Shown piece by piece: positions 25,119-64,000 of a stretch of 64,000 nucleotides of DNA. Position numbers and translations under genes: made by a program. How positions within the stretch are numbered: the first letter of the stretch is position 1; every line of letters starts with the position of its first letter. Source of the stretch: Amorphochlora amoebiformis (taxonomy: Eukaryota; Cercozoa; Chlorarachniophyceae); assembly GCA_054601695.1 (NCBI GenBank), contig BAAHQB010000140.1, positions 124,001 to 188,000 on the forward strand. Direction: 5' to 3'. The notes below the pieces were generated by a model that was not told where the DNA came from, ran no database searches, and saw only the letters and a list, made by a program, of their open reading frames with translations.

Positions 25119-25224
25119 TATATATATATATATATATGTATGTATATATACTATATATATATGAATAATATTTATATATATATAATACATATATATATAT
25201 ATATATATATCCACATATACATAT

Positions 25225-25283
<59 letters not shown>

Positions 25284-26175
25284 TATAACAGGTAGTCTAA
25301 TCCCCCCGTTACACTCACGACGTGACAGATGGAGCCGTCCACGTATAATGTCTATTCAACTCGTCAGCAGCACTGGTCAGCTAGTTAGGGTTAGGGTTAG
25401 GGTTAGGGTTAGAGTTAGGGTTAGGGTTAGAGTTAGGGTTGGGGTTAGGTTTAGGGTTATTCTTGTCTATTCAACTCGTCAGCAGCACTGGTCAGCTAGT
25501 TAGGGTTAGGGTTAGGGTTAGGGTTAGAGTTAGGGTTAGGGTTTGGGTTAGGGTTCGGGTTAGGTTTAGGGTTATTCTTGTCTATTTAACCCGTCAGTAG
25601 CACTGGTCAGCTAGTTAGGGTTAGGGTTAGGGTTAGAGTTAGGGTTAGGGTTAGAGTTAGGGTTCGGGTTAGGTTTAGGGTTATTCTTGTCTGCTTAACC
25701 CTGGGGTGACATGTATAAGGTTTTTAGGTAAATACCTTTGGAGCTGATGAGAAATCACAATTTTGGTATGCTAGCTGGGTTAAAAACTGGTGGACAGACT
25801 CGTCTCCAGTCCAGTAGAAAATCACCTGTTAGGCCCGCATAATTTTTAAAAATTTTTATTTTTTTTTTCAAAAGATCTCCCAGAATATTGGAAAAAATCT
25901 TGTGTGTATATCTGTATTTTGTATGAATACATAGTGAGTGTAAGTGTGTGTGTATGCGTAACTTTCGAAGACTCTCAGACCTGAAATATAGATACACACA
26001 CTCATACATATATTTATACACACATATATGTATATATGTATGTATATATATATATATATATCATGATATATATATGTATACACATTCATACACATATGTA
26101 TATATATATATATATATATATACATATGTAAATAATGTACATAAATACACATTCATACACACACACACACACAAC

Positions 26176-26230
<55 letters not shown>

Positions 26231-27257
26231 GTATATATATACATTCATGCACAAACCTATACATACAAACACCGCATATATGTCCAGAAATTAAAAAAAA
26301 ACATAAACTCATAACTACCATACATGCACATCTAACCCCACGAACCATACCGCCCAATTACACTCTCATAACCTATTCCAAACTCCTCCAGCCTGATTCT
26401 TAGCAAACCCCCAATAACCAATCCAAACTACACTCTCATAACCTATTCCAAACTCCTCCAACCTGATTCCTAGGAAACCCCTAATAACCTATCCAAACTA
26501 CACTCTCATAGCCTATTCCAAACTCCTCCAACCTGATTCCTAGCAAAACCCTCATAACCAATCCAAACCTCCTCAAACCTGATCGCTTGGGCGAACTCCA
26601 GAAAGTGACTGAGTGAATCCCCCGTGCCAAGGCTCCCACGCGACGAAATGACATTTATTATTCGACGTCACCGTGCAGGCCTCTTGCTGCGTTAAGAGTA
26701 GAAAAATATAAAAAAACATATATTTTTTATTTCCAAGTCTTAGAGGTCATGTGACACTCGCAGATGTCACGCTATTTTGGAAACGGATACGTGACACCAA
26801 AGGATGTCACGGTTTCGATGAGATCGAATCATGCTTGGTATTCGTGTACCGAATTATGCGAAGAAAAGAATTGTGACATCACGTGATGTCACGCTGTGAT
26901 GAAGGATATGACGTGACATCAGGGGGTGTCATGGGTAGGATTTTGGGTGATTTCAGGGGGATTTAGACGGGCTTCCGGGCTACCGGAGCGGTGACAGTGT
27001 CGCGGTAAGCTTCGACGTTTGAAACCGAGCCATAAGTGGATGTATCCCACATATTCGACGAGGAGAACACGGATTGCTGACGATTAAAAATTTCATATTT
27101 ATGTCTATATTGGAGTACATATATGTCTATGTATGTGTTGAATTTATGGTGAGGGTAGAGCTTAGGTTAAGGGTCAGTGTGTGTATGGATATATGTGTTA
27201 TATCTACAAATATATGTAGGTATGCATGTATATGTTTCGGGGTATGCAAAAATGTAT

Positions 27258-27344
<87 letters not shown>

Positions 27345-27784
27345 CATTTATATATATATATATATATATACATACATATATGTACAAATACGTATGCACG
27401 CAATAATGACAATATCACCACCACCAATAACAACAATAATAACAGCAACAACAACAGCACATATATGTTTATATTATGTATATATGTGTGTATATACGTA
27501 TATTTGTACATAAATATATATACATATAAATATAAATACATATATATATATATATATATGTAAATACACAGGAAGTATTTATATTTAAGTATTCATATAA
27601 TATCTATACACGCACATGTATATGTGTATATATTTATGTGTTTATATATATATATATATATATGTATATGTGTATGTGTATATAATAACGTATTAATATA
27701 TAATTATGTATATATATATATATATATTATATGTATATATATATTTACTTATGTATAAATATATATATATATATGTTATATATA

Positions 27785-27815
<31 letters not shown>

Positions 27816-27875
27816 TATGTATATGTATATATATGTATATATATTTTCACACACACACACATGCAAACACACACG

Positions 27876-27928
<53 letters not shown>

Positions 27929-27982
27929 TTACCGGATTGGTCTGAAGTGTACTCAAAAAGCTCGAAGTTAAGGATTCCTATA

Positions 27983-28035
<53 letters not shown>

Positions 28036-28075
28036 TTACATTTAAAGGTATAAGGATTCCTATGTTATATATATA

Positions 28076-28113
<38 letters not shown>

Positions 28114-28903
28114 GTGTGTGTTTATGTATATAAATATATATGTAACCTGCAGTCAGTCATGGATTCGTATGGATATAACCAAAAGGTATTTATTTCCATA
28201 TAAATAAATAAATATATATATATATATATATGTATATGTATATATTTTCACGTACTATAAAATAATATAACACGATACAATAAAACATAATATAATACTA
28301 AATAATACAATATGTTATACAATATAAATACAATTTTCAATTTTTCTTCTCCCTCCTAACCCTAACCCTAACCCTAACCCTAACCCTAATCCTAACCCTA
28401 ACCCTAACCTCAGATCCAGGCTGAAAGTCAGCGTGCGCAGACATAGTAATCCCTTTTCGTTAGGTTAGGGTTAGGGTTAGGGTTAGGGTTAGGGTTAGGG
28501 TGTAGAGTTAGGGTTAGGGTTAGGGTTAGAAATAGTTTATAGAGTTAGGGTTAGTGTTAGAATTTGGGTATAGAGTTAGGGTTAGGTTAGGTTAGGGTTA
28601 GGGTTAGCTTAGGGAATTCTTCCAGATTGTCACCAGTTCGGCAAACAGACACCCTTTCTACCTCAACTCTAAGACGATGTCAATTCAAAGCGAAACCCTA
28701 ACCCTAACCCTAACCCTAACCCTAACCCTAACCCTAATTCCTACCCGTATCAATTCCGGGGGTCGTACGGCGTACATATCGGACCACAACGTCATTGGTA
28801 CGAGATCTGGGGTTGATTTGTTTGGGTTAGGGTTAGGGTTAGGGTTAGTGTTAGGGTTAGGGTAAAAGAGGGTTGATTCCAAATGTGTAATGTATTTATC
28901 TAT

Positions 28904-28934
<31 letters not shown>

Positions 28935-28936
28935 GT

Positions 28937-28983
<47 letters not shown>

Positions 28984-29986
28984 TTCTAATTACGAACATA
29001 CACGGTTATCATTAGGGTTAAGATTAGGTTAGCTCAGCACGTACGAAGTGTTAAATGCGGCAAGAGACACAGTGTTCTTTACCTGGGTTAGGGTTAGGGT
29101 TAGGTTAGGGTTAGGGTTAGGGTTAGGGTTAGGGTTAGGGTTAGGGTTACGTTCGGTTAGGGTTAGGGTTAGTTAGGATTAGAATTAGGTTAGGGTATAG
29201 TTCGGTTACGAGATAGGGACACGGTTAAATTTTAGGTTGAGATTAGGGTTCAGGGTAGGGTGGGGTTGGGGTTAAAGCTGGGGAAGATTAAGGCTTAGGG
29301 TTAGGGTTAGGGTTAGGGTTAGGGTTAGAGTTAGAGAAGAATTAGGGCTTAGAAAAAGGGTTAGGGTTACAGTTTGTTAGAGTTAGGGTTGGTTAGGTCT
29401 AGACTAGAGTTAGGGTTAGGATTAGGGTTAGGTTTACAGCTTTAGAGTGGGTTAAGCTTAGGGAGAGTTAGGGTTAGGTTTAAGGCTAGGGTTAGAGTTA
29501 TGTTGGTAGGGTTAAGATTAGGGTTAGGGTTAGGGTTAGGTTTAAGGCTAGGGTTAGAGTTATGTTGGTAGGGTTAAGATTAGGGTTAGGGTTAGGGTTA
29601 GGGTTAGGGTTACGTTTAGGATAGAGTTAGGATCAGATTGTTCAGCATGTCTTAATTGACCTCTCAGCAGATCTTAGGTTTTGATTTGCATGGTTAGGGT
29701 TAGGGCTAGGGTTGGGGTTAGGGTTAGGGTTAGGGTTAGGGTTAGGGTTAGGGTTGAGATTCGATTACTGAGCTCTCGAAGGCAGTAAAGGCGGTGTTAT
29801 CGCCAATGATTGATGGATATGATACACTGAGGAGATGTTTGAATGTATGTATAAATGTAAGTATGTATGTAAGTATGTATATGTATGGATGTATGCAATG
29901 CATGGTATGCAATGCATGCATAACAATAATAATTACCAATAAAATACGAACATATATACATGTATATATATATATATACATATATC

Positions 29987-30036
<50 letters not shown>

Positions 30037-30101
30037 TACGCATATAGGTTTGAAAAACACATTTAAAAGACCAAAACTTTCCAGACTTTTAGAGACACAC
30101 T

Positions 30102-30144
<43 letters not shown>

Positions 30145-30311
30145 GCATTTAAGTTAACCAAACTTCCCCGACTTCTAGACACACTTAAAAAGAATTACAC
30201 ATACCGACATTCTAAGCTTGGAAAACCCATTTAAACCCGGCATTTATGTACATTTACATACACACGTGTACACACACGCTTATGTCTCTTCAATAGTGTA
30301 TTTGTACGTAG

Positions 30312-30373
<62 letters not shown>

Positions 30374-30461
30374 CCCGGCATTTATGTACATTTACATACA
30401 CACGTATACAGACACGCTTAAGTCTCTTCAATATGCATTTGTACGTAGAAATATATATATG

Positions 30462-30526
<65 letters not shown>

Positions 30527-30603
30527 CCCGGCATTTATGTACATTTACATACACACGTATACACACACGCTTAAGTCTCTTCAATATGCATTTGCACGTA
30601 GAA

Positions 30604-30659
<56 letters not shown>

Positions 30660-30875
30660 CGAGCTTCTAACCTTATAAAATCAAAGCATAAGCCCAATTG
30701 TTGCAATATTATGCACATAACACACACACACACACAAACACGTACACACGAACATAAACATACACACATACAAACAAATATATAAAACACAAAAACAAAC
30801 ACACACATGTACACAAACACACACACAGACACAAACATATATACATATATATATATATATACATGTGTATATATT

Positions 30876-30912
<37 letters not shown>

Positions 30913-31470
30913 CTATATATGTTATATATAATATGTATATATATATATATATATACATACATAAATAAATATATACATCTACATTATACACACACACACA
31001 AACACACACACACATAAACACACACACACACACAAATACATCAAGTATAGCAAACATGGTGGGGACTGTAGAACTGCAACCACTGTTGAGCATGAGATCT
31101 CACCTTGCAAAATCACACGTAAACTCCACTTTAACCAGCTGCACAGGTGTAGGGGCAGGGGTCGGAGGGGTTGCCGTCGGCAAGAGCGTCGGTGCTACAA
31201 AGGGTTAGGGTTAGAGCTAGGGTTAGGGTTAGGGTTAGGGTTAGGCTAGGGTTAGGGTGGTTAGGGTTACGGTTAGGATATTGTGAGAGTCAGGGTTAGG
31301 GTTAGGGTTAGGGTTAGGTTGGGGTCAGGATGGTTAGGGTTAGGGTGGAGAGGGTTAGGGTTAGGGTTAGGGTTAGGGTTACGGTTAGGGTTAGGGTTAG
31401 GGTTAGAGTGTACGTCCTGTGAAGGGGGCAGGGGTGGGGTAATTTGTTGGGCGGCTTGTTGCCGAACATG

Positions 31471-31544
<74 letters not shown>

Positions 31545-31600
31545 GTGTGTGTATCTAGGTATCTATACACATTTACATATATATATATATATTTACTTAA

Positions 31601-31635
<35 letters not shown>

Positions 31636-31654
31636 TAATATATATGTATACATG

Positions 31655-31704
<50 letters not shown>

Positions 31705-31732
31705 TTTACATAATACTACATATACATACACA

Positions 31733-31776
<44 letters not shown>

Positions 31777-31865
31777 GTATGTACATACATATATATATAT
31801 ATACATACATATTAAATATTATATAATATACATATTCATATATATATATATATATATATATGTTC

Positions 31866-31897
<32 letters not shown>

Positions 31898-31981
31898 TTC
31901 CTGTGTATAATACACATCAAAACCACCGTACAGATACACGAAATCATAGTAACATGTCACACATACATAACCTTGAACAAC

Positions 31982-32020
<39 letters not shown>

Positions 32021-32088
32021 TTAACATATATATATATACACATACATATACATGTATATGATTTACATCAAAATCACCATACAATATG

Positions 32089-32134
<46 letters not shown>

Positions 32135-32174
32135 AAGATATGATGTTGTTTTAAGGTTGACATGTCACTATGTG

Positions 32175-32240
<66 letters not shown>

Positions 32241-32707
32241 GCATATACATATATTTAGTAACATACATCAAAACCACCTTATCTACACGTAATCACAGTA
32301 ACATGTTACACATACATAACCGTAAACAATATATCTTAACCATGTAACCCTAACACAAACCCTAACCCTAAACCTAACCGTAACCCTAACCCTAACCCTA
32401 ACACGAACCTAAAACTTACCGCGTGGATAATAACCCTAACCCTAGCCCTAACCCTAACCCTAACCCTAACCCTAACCCTAACACAATAGCCCCACAATGT
32501 GGAGGGTCATTTTCCTCGGACTAAGACATGCTGAATAATCTGATCCTAACCCTAACTCTAACCCTAATCCGAACCCCAACCCTAATCCTAATTCTAACCC
32601 TAACCCTAACCCTAACCCTAACCCTAACCCTAACCCTAGGTATACCTGGGGATCCTGCGAAAGTCATCAGAGGCGACACGGCGTACCAGTAATTACCGTT
32701 TATAGGA
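21022..32707 (-). CDS. ectodomain-cupredoxin-membrane helix-tail exons of a surface protein
   Basis: Exons in transcription order: 32707-32646, 31470-31414, 31194-31104, 29826-29769, 29082-29045, 28806-28745, 28657-28634 (optional, 24 nt), 28452-28409, 27977-27933, 26686-26579, 25825-25736, 25351-25319, 24650-24580, 24095-24010, 23499-23465, 22755-22713, 21400-21370, 21053-21022. Phases agree at every join except 25351/24650, where a small exon is probably missing. Order of parts: a Pro/Thr-rich linker; an unassigned ectodomain ([12 protein letters not shown] to LQTNP); a cupredoxin-like fold; a Gly/Asn linker; one membrane helix ([21 protein letters not shown]); a basic tail ([10 protein letters not shown]). 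It lies directly downstream of the metallopeptidase exons on the same strand, with no visible stop or start between, so it may be the C-terminal half of that protein. Introns carry TA tracts, telomere arrays and junction echoes. Confidence 0.75.
21640..22345. repeat. CA/CATA microsatellite
   Basis: (AC)n, ACATAC and ATACAC runs over 700 bp, the only large CA-type tract in the window. It lies in the intron between exons 22755-22713 and 21400-21370. Confidence 0.85.
22713..23499 (-). CDS. transmembrane helix exons and start of cytoplasmic tail
   Basis: Exon 23499-23465 reads [12 protein letters not shown] with donor GTAAGT; exon 22755-22713 reads [14 protein letters not shown] with donor GTATGT. 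With the preceding GIIAGA they form one hydrophobic helix of about 20 residues followed by Cys, Ser and Lys, the pattern of a stop-transfer sequence. Confidence 0.85.
24010..24095 (-). CDS. exon: end of cupredoxin strand and Gly-rich linker
   Basis: It reads [20 protein letters not shown] then NAGIIAGA. It completes Gly from the previous exon. LKIAITV matches the last beta strand of cupredoxins; the Gly/Asn linker leads into the membrane helix. Acceptor CCTCAG, donor GTAATAAAC. Confidence 0.88.
24580..24650 (-). CDS. exon: cupredoxin [16 protein letters not shown]
   Basis: A 71-nt exon giving [20 protein letters not shown] then CLEG. The position is that of the YYFxC...H...M metal loop of cupredoxins, but the ligand Cys after YYF is replaced (YYFGA), so a type 1 copper site is unlikely. 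A partial acceptor-side copy lies at about 24,783-24,815. Confidence 0.82.
25319..25351 (-). CDS. exon: [11 protein letters not shown]
   Basis: A 33-nt exon with a strong GTGAGT donor. The acceptor GAATAG is preceded by CCCTAA repeats and three copies of its own 40-bp acceptor region. Phase 0 from the previous exon; the onward join (phase 0 to a phase 2 exon) is not resolved. Confidence 0.7.
25381..25690 (+). repeat. telomere-like array with triplicated acceptor region
   Basis: Three blocks of TTAGGG (plus strand), each preceded by a roughly 40-bp unit containing CTCGTCAGCAGCACTGGTCA (about 25,358, 25,467, 25,582). The unit is the reverse complement of the acceptor region of exon 25351-25319. 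Confidence 0.9.
25736..25825 (-). CDS. exon: cupredoxin core [14 protein letters not shown]
   Basis: A 90-nt exon, phase 0 to 0: [20 protein letters not shown] then [10 protein letters not shown]. The pattern V-x-F-x-W-x-G...V-H then aY..CdfS matches the first half of phytocyanin-like or plastocyanin-like domains, including the first His ligand. The acceptor follows CCTAACAG. Confidence 0.88.
26330..26575. repeat. tandem copies of a donor-side intron segment
   Basis: About four copies of a 55-75 bp unit with phrases CATAACCTATTCCAAACTCC and AACCTGATTC. On the minus strand each copy is a diverged version of the start of the intron after exon 26686-26579. Confidence 0.8.
26579..26686 (-). CDS. 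exon: [20 protein letters not shown]
   Basis: A 108-nt exon, phase 0 to 0, ending GVRPSDQ. It supplies the first strands before the cupredoxin core. The donor GTTTGAGGAGG is followed by several diverged copies of the same donor region down to about 26,350. Confidence 0.85.
26735..26945. repeat. GTGACATC inverted-repeat motifs
   Basis: Several TGACATC/GATGTCA palindromes; GTGACATCACGTGATGTCAC at about 26,874-26,893 is a perfect 20-bp palindrome. It lies in the intron before exon 26686-26579. The theme resembles the GTGACATGTCA repeat at 34.4-35.2 kb. Confidence 0.75.
27933..28452 (-). CDS. two exons: [14 protein letters not shown] and [15 protein letters not shown]
   Basis: Exon 28452-28409 ends in GSE at a donor that is the telomere repeat itself (GTTAGGG). 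Exon 27977-27933 has a GTAAGT donor. They join in phase 0. The GS followed by a helix ending in NP resembles small alpha/beta ectodomains, but I cannot name the family. Confidence 0.72.
28340..29760. repeat. cluster of telomere-like arrays in both orientations
   Basis: CCCTAA on the plus strand at 28,356-28,410 and 28,695-28,735; TTAGGG on the plus strand at 28,462-28,615, 28,826-28,862 and 29,010-29,755. Orientation changes fall at exons 28452-28409 and 28806-28745, so each of these exons has C-rich sense repeats before it and G-rich sense repeats after it. Confidence 0.88.
28745..29826 (-). CDS. three ectodomain exons flanked by telomere repeats
   Basis: 29826-29769 ([19 protein letters not shown]), 29082-29045 ([12 protein letters not shown]) and 28806-28745 ([20 protein letters not shown]). 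Phases 1/0, 0/2 and 1/1 agree. The 28806 exon has CCCTAA on its acceptor side and GTAGG leading into TTAGGG on its donor side. The domain is not identified. Confidence 0.72.
30050..30660 (-). repeat. duplicated intron segments with TA spacers
   Basis: Three copies of a unit containing GGCATTTATGTACATTTACA and ending in TACGTAGAAA lie at about 30,238, 30,376 and 30,530, and two diverged copies of a piece ending in AGACACAC at about 30,090 and 30,175. They frame a small unique piece at 30,190-30,235 with a GTATGTG donor that could be a micro-exon. Confidence 0.75.
31104..31470 (-). CDS. Pro/Thr-rich linker exons
   Basis: 31470-31414 ([18 protein letters not shown]) and 31194-31104 ([16 protein letters not shown] then [13 protein letters not shown]). 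The shared Pro is split across the intron, and the intron contains only telomere repeats. Likely an O-glycosylated stalk. Confidence 0.8.
31200..31410 (+). repeat. telomere-like array between linker exons
   Basis: TTAGGG on the plus strand with degenerate units. It fills the intron between exons 31470-31414 and 31194-31104; the sense strand is CCCTAA and ends at the acceptor CCCTTTGTAG. Confidence 0.9.
32343..32640 (-). repeat. CCCTAA array on plus strand
   Basis: Perfect and degenerate CCCTAA with two inserts: one at 32,402-32,432 ending in ACGCGG|GTAAGT-like sequence on the minus strand, and one at 32,488-32,545 containing the recurrent 26-bp element. The sense strand of the surrounding gene reads TTAGGG here. 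Confidence 0.88.
32646..32707 (-). CDS. exon: [18 protein letters not shown]
   Basis: A 62-nt exon, acceptor TCTAG, donor GTATACCTAGGG, whose sense strand then continues as TTAGGG repeats. It joins in phase 1 to the Pro/Thr linker. It needs a phase 2 exon upstream; 33357-33329 (ERDVYIAYI) would link it to the peptidase in phase but has no family support. The plus strand here is also open ([16 protein letters not shown]), see rejected items. Confidence 0.55.
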
Positions 32708-32789
32708 CTAGATCGAATCTATATATATATATGTATATATGTATATATATATGTATATATGTATATATATGTATATATATATATATATT

Positions 32790-32859
<70 letters not shown>

Positions 32860-33081
32860 AATATATATCTATGTAAATATATATATATATAAAAATATTA
32901 TTTATATATATATATATATATATATTATGTATATATATAAACATATATATATATATATATATATTTATAGAAATGCATATTGTATATGTAGTATATATGT
33001 ATGGATGTATGTATATTTATTTATATTAGTGTATGTGTGTATGAGAATATGTATTTCATAAAGACACACACACATATCTTA

Positions 33082-33127
<46 letters not shown>

Positions 33128-33211
33128 ATGTACCGTATGATATATATATATATATATATATGCTACATATATATCTATATGTACATATGTATAATATATA
33201 TAAATACTTAC

Positions 33212-33258
<47 letters not shown>

Positions 33259-33540
33259 ATATATATATATATATATGTATATATCTAAGCTTATTAGAGT
33301 TAGATTTGTGTTCACGCGACATAGTTACATAATATACGCTATGTACACATCTCTCTCCTGACATTCCCCCCCCCGTTTAATTCTTCGCCTCAATTTCTAC
33401 CGATTTCACCGGTTTCACGAAATATATATCCCTATTTCTCTCCTGACATTTTTTTTGTCCTATTTTTTTTTCCTCTTTTTATTTTTGTATTTTTTCGTCT
33501 CGATTTCTATTTTCGTAGCCTTCGCTTTTTTGGGGCTTAC

Positions 33541-56833
<23,293 letters not shown>

Positions 56834-57184
56834 TTGGAAAGATGAAGGCGGCAGGGCGCCACACGCACAACACACGGGTTGAGATAACCTCTAACTCGAA
56901 CATATATTTTCTTTTTTTTTAACCGAAGAATTTACATTTGATGAAATTACGAGAATTTGGAGCTACTCTGTTGGGTTCCGATGGTCCTGAAATGTTGGAA
57001 GTAATTAGTGAAATCACCTGAACGTCACATTAAACCCGAAAAGTGTGTAACGCAACTAAGGTGAAATAACACTCCATTAGAGGTCATTTTTGAGGATTAG
57101 AGGGCTAATTTTAGGACACGTTCCCTTCCTGCAAACCAGGCCCGTTCCTGCCCCATAGTGAACCCCCCTTCGAGCAGGAGAGGG
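56834..57184. promoter_or_regulatory. probable divergent promoter region
   Basis: 351 bp between the start codons of the metallopeptidase (minus) and the signal-anchor gene (plus). It is nearly free of TA tracts and telomere repeats, with an A9/T9-type run near 56,911-56,920. No specific element recognised. Confidence 0.55.
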
Positions 57185-62886
<5,702 letters not shown>

Positions 62887-62896
62887 CCTATAACCT

Positions 62897-62954
<58 letters not shown>

Positions 62955-62999
62955 ATATAATATATATATATATATATATATATTTATTATGTATAGTTA

Positions 63000-63105
63000 G
63001 AGTTCGAGTTAGGGGTGGGTTAGCGATCCTTTGCACATCTTCGTGCAGTTAGGGTTAGGGTTAGGGTTAGGGTTAGGGTTAGGGTTAGGGTTAGGGTTAG
63101 GGATA
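63000..63105 (+). repeat. telomere-like array 3' of the plus-strand gene
   Basis: Eight perfect TTAGGG units at 63,049-63,102 with degenerate ones before. It is outside the coding span. Confidence 0.92.
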
Positions 63106-63219
63106 TTCTGACATCTTAGCTAACCGTTTCATACTCACCTAAGCTAAACATTAACTATAGCCTAACGCTAAAATGTAATCCTAAGATGTGAATCATACTG
63201 CAACGAGTATCACGTCGGA

Positions 63220-63418
63220 AACCCTAGGGTTGGCTTCTCTCTCAATCTCTGAATATGTGTCTTCTCGTGTGTCTGATCGCTGAATGATTGTTATCATCTC
63301 TCTCTTTTCTTGGCCCTAAATAAATATCTCTTTTTTATCTCTATGTCTCAAACATATATGTGTATAATATATAAATATATATACGCCTATATATATATAT
63401 ATATATATATTACATATG

Positions 63419-63450
<32 letters not shown>

Positions 63451-63503
63451 ATATATATTTGTGTACCCTAGTGTTGGGTTGGCTCTCTTCAATATTTGAA
63501 TAA

Positions 63504-63542
<39 letters not shown>

Positions 63543-63777
63543 TTGGGTCGGCTTTCTTCAATATCTGAATAATATCCACTATATATATATATATATAATA
63601 TATATATATATAATATATAAATATATGTATGCATGTATGTATGTATTTGAGTACCCTAGTGTTGGGTTGGGTCTCTTCAATATCTGAATAATATCTTTAT
63701 CCCTCTATTCTACATTTTCCCCATCTTTACTTCTCATATCTTACTGTCAGTAACCTCTCATATGAGTCTGCCTCTAT

Positions 63778-63845
<68 letters not shown>

Positions 63846-63937
63846 GAATGATATCTTTATCCCTCTATTCTACATTCTCCTCATATTTACTTCTCATATC
63901 TTACTGTCAGTAACCTCTCATATGAGTCTGCCTCTAT

Positions 63938-63943
<6 letters not shown>
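63220..63943 (-). repeat. junction copies around a probable minus-strand exon
   Basis: Copies of ATTGAAGAGA..CCAACCCAACACTAG occur at about 63,220 (diverged), 63,470, 63,540 and 63,655; copies of a 93-bp unit with TATCTTTATCCCTCTATTCTA lie at 63,690-63,782 and 63,850-63,943. Confidence 0.85.
63655..63683 (-). CDS. probable exon of a further gene
   Basis: A 29-nt unit between TATTCAG and GTACTC (ILKRPNPTL in one frame). It is called mainly because it sits between acceptor-side and donor-side copies of itself, as real exons in this window do. Frame and function unknown. Confidence 0.4.
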
Positions 63944-63983
<40 letters not shown>

Positions 63984-64000
63984 GTATATATATATATATG

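Noticed and set aside
28677-28865. Plus-strand frame with [11 protein letters not shown] resembling a hexapeptide-repeat acyltransferase
   Set aside because: No acceptor AG precedes it on the plus strand, whereas the minus strand has an acceptor, a donor and matching phases with neighbouring exons.
32641-32692. Plus-strand frame [16 protein letters not shown] then TAA, like the end of an acyltransferase
   Set aside because: Attractive, with CCCTAACCCTAG as acceptor, but no other plus-strand exon was found and the minus-strand exon 32707-32646 fits the linker in phase. It remains a minor alternative.

Overview
The window is nuclear DNA of a eukaryote, most likely a protist; I cannot fix the lineage. 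It has GT-AG introns, spliced domains shared with eukaryotes, many interstitial arrays of the six-base telomere repeat TTAGGG/CCCTAA, and very abundant (TA)n tracts. Long open frames such as [18 protein letters not shown] or SLSLSL are translations of simple repeats. The real genes are split into small exons (11 to 241 nt, mostly 26 to 110 nt) that lie like islands in repeat-filled introns. I rebuilt them by hand from splice signals, reading phase and protein-family motifs.

Layout. (1) 0-5 kb: AT microsatellites, an AT-rich tandem repeat and a telomere-like block. (2) 5.3-14.65 kb, minus strand: a family 2 glycosyltransferase (chitin/hyaluronan-synthase-like) with N-terminal membrane segments and the motifs PCHKSE, DDDT, GED and QRAYRW. 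(3) 14.65-17.7 kb: spacer with a GC-rich 18-bp minisatellite. (4) 17.7-18.9 kb, minus: two exons encoding a complete C-terminal WW domain followed by a stop codon. (5) 21.0-32.7 kb, minus: exons for a Pro/Thr-rich linker, an unassigned ectodomain, a cupredoxin-like domain, one membrane helix and a short tail. (6) 33.5-56.8 kb, minus: 33 exons, all in phase, 656 codons, encoding a secreted reprolysin-like zinc metallopeptidase from its signal peptide to its C-terminal beta domains. Items 4 to 6 may be a single gene for a type I membrane protease. (7) 56.83-57.18 kb: a 351-bp divergent promoter region. (8) 57.2-62.9 kb, plus: ten exons in phase, 429 residues, a type II signal-anchored protein of unknown function. 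(9) 63.66 kb, minus: one probable exon of a further gene.

Two patterns run through the whole window. First, nearly every exon is accompanied by imperfect copies ('echoes') of its own splice junctions, separated by TA tracts: copies of a 3' splice site lie only on the upstream intron side, copies of a 5' splice site only on the downstream side. Second, telomere-like arrays inside introns are mostly oriented so that the sense strand reads CCCTAA just before the acceptor, supplying CTAAC branch-point-like motifs; at some donors the sense strand reads GTTAGGG or TAGGG. Both patterns suggest intron growth that is coupled to, or tolerated because of, the splice signals.

I saw no rRNA, tRNA, CRISPR array or recognisable transposon. 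Exon boundaries are predictions from sequence; transcripts were not available.
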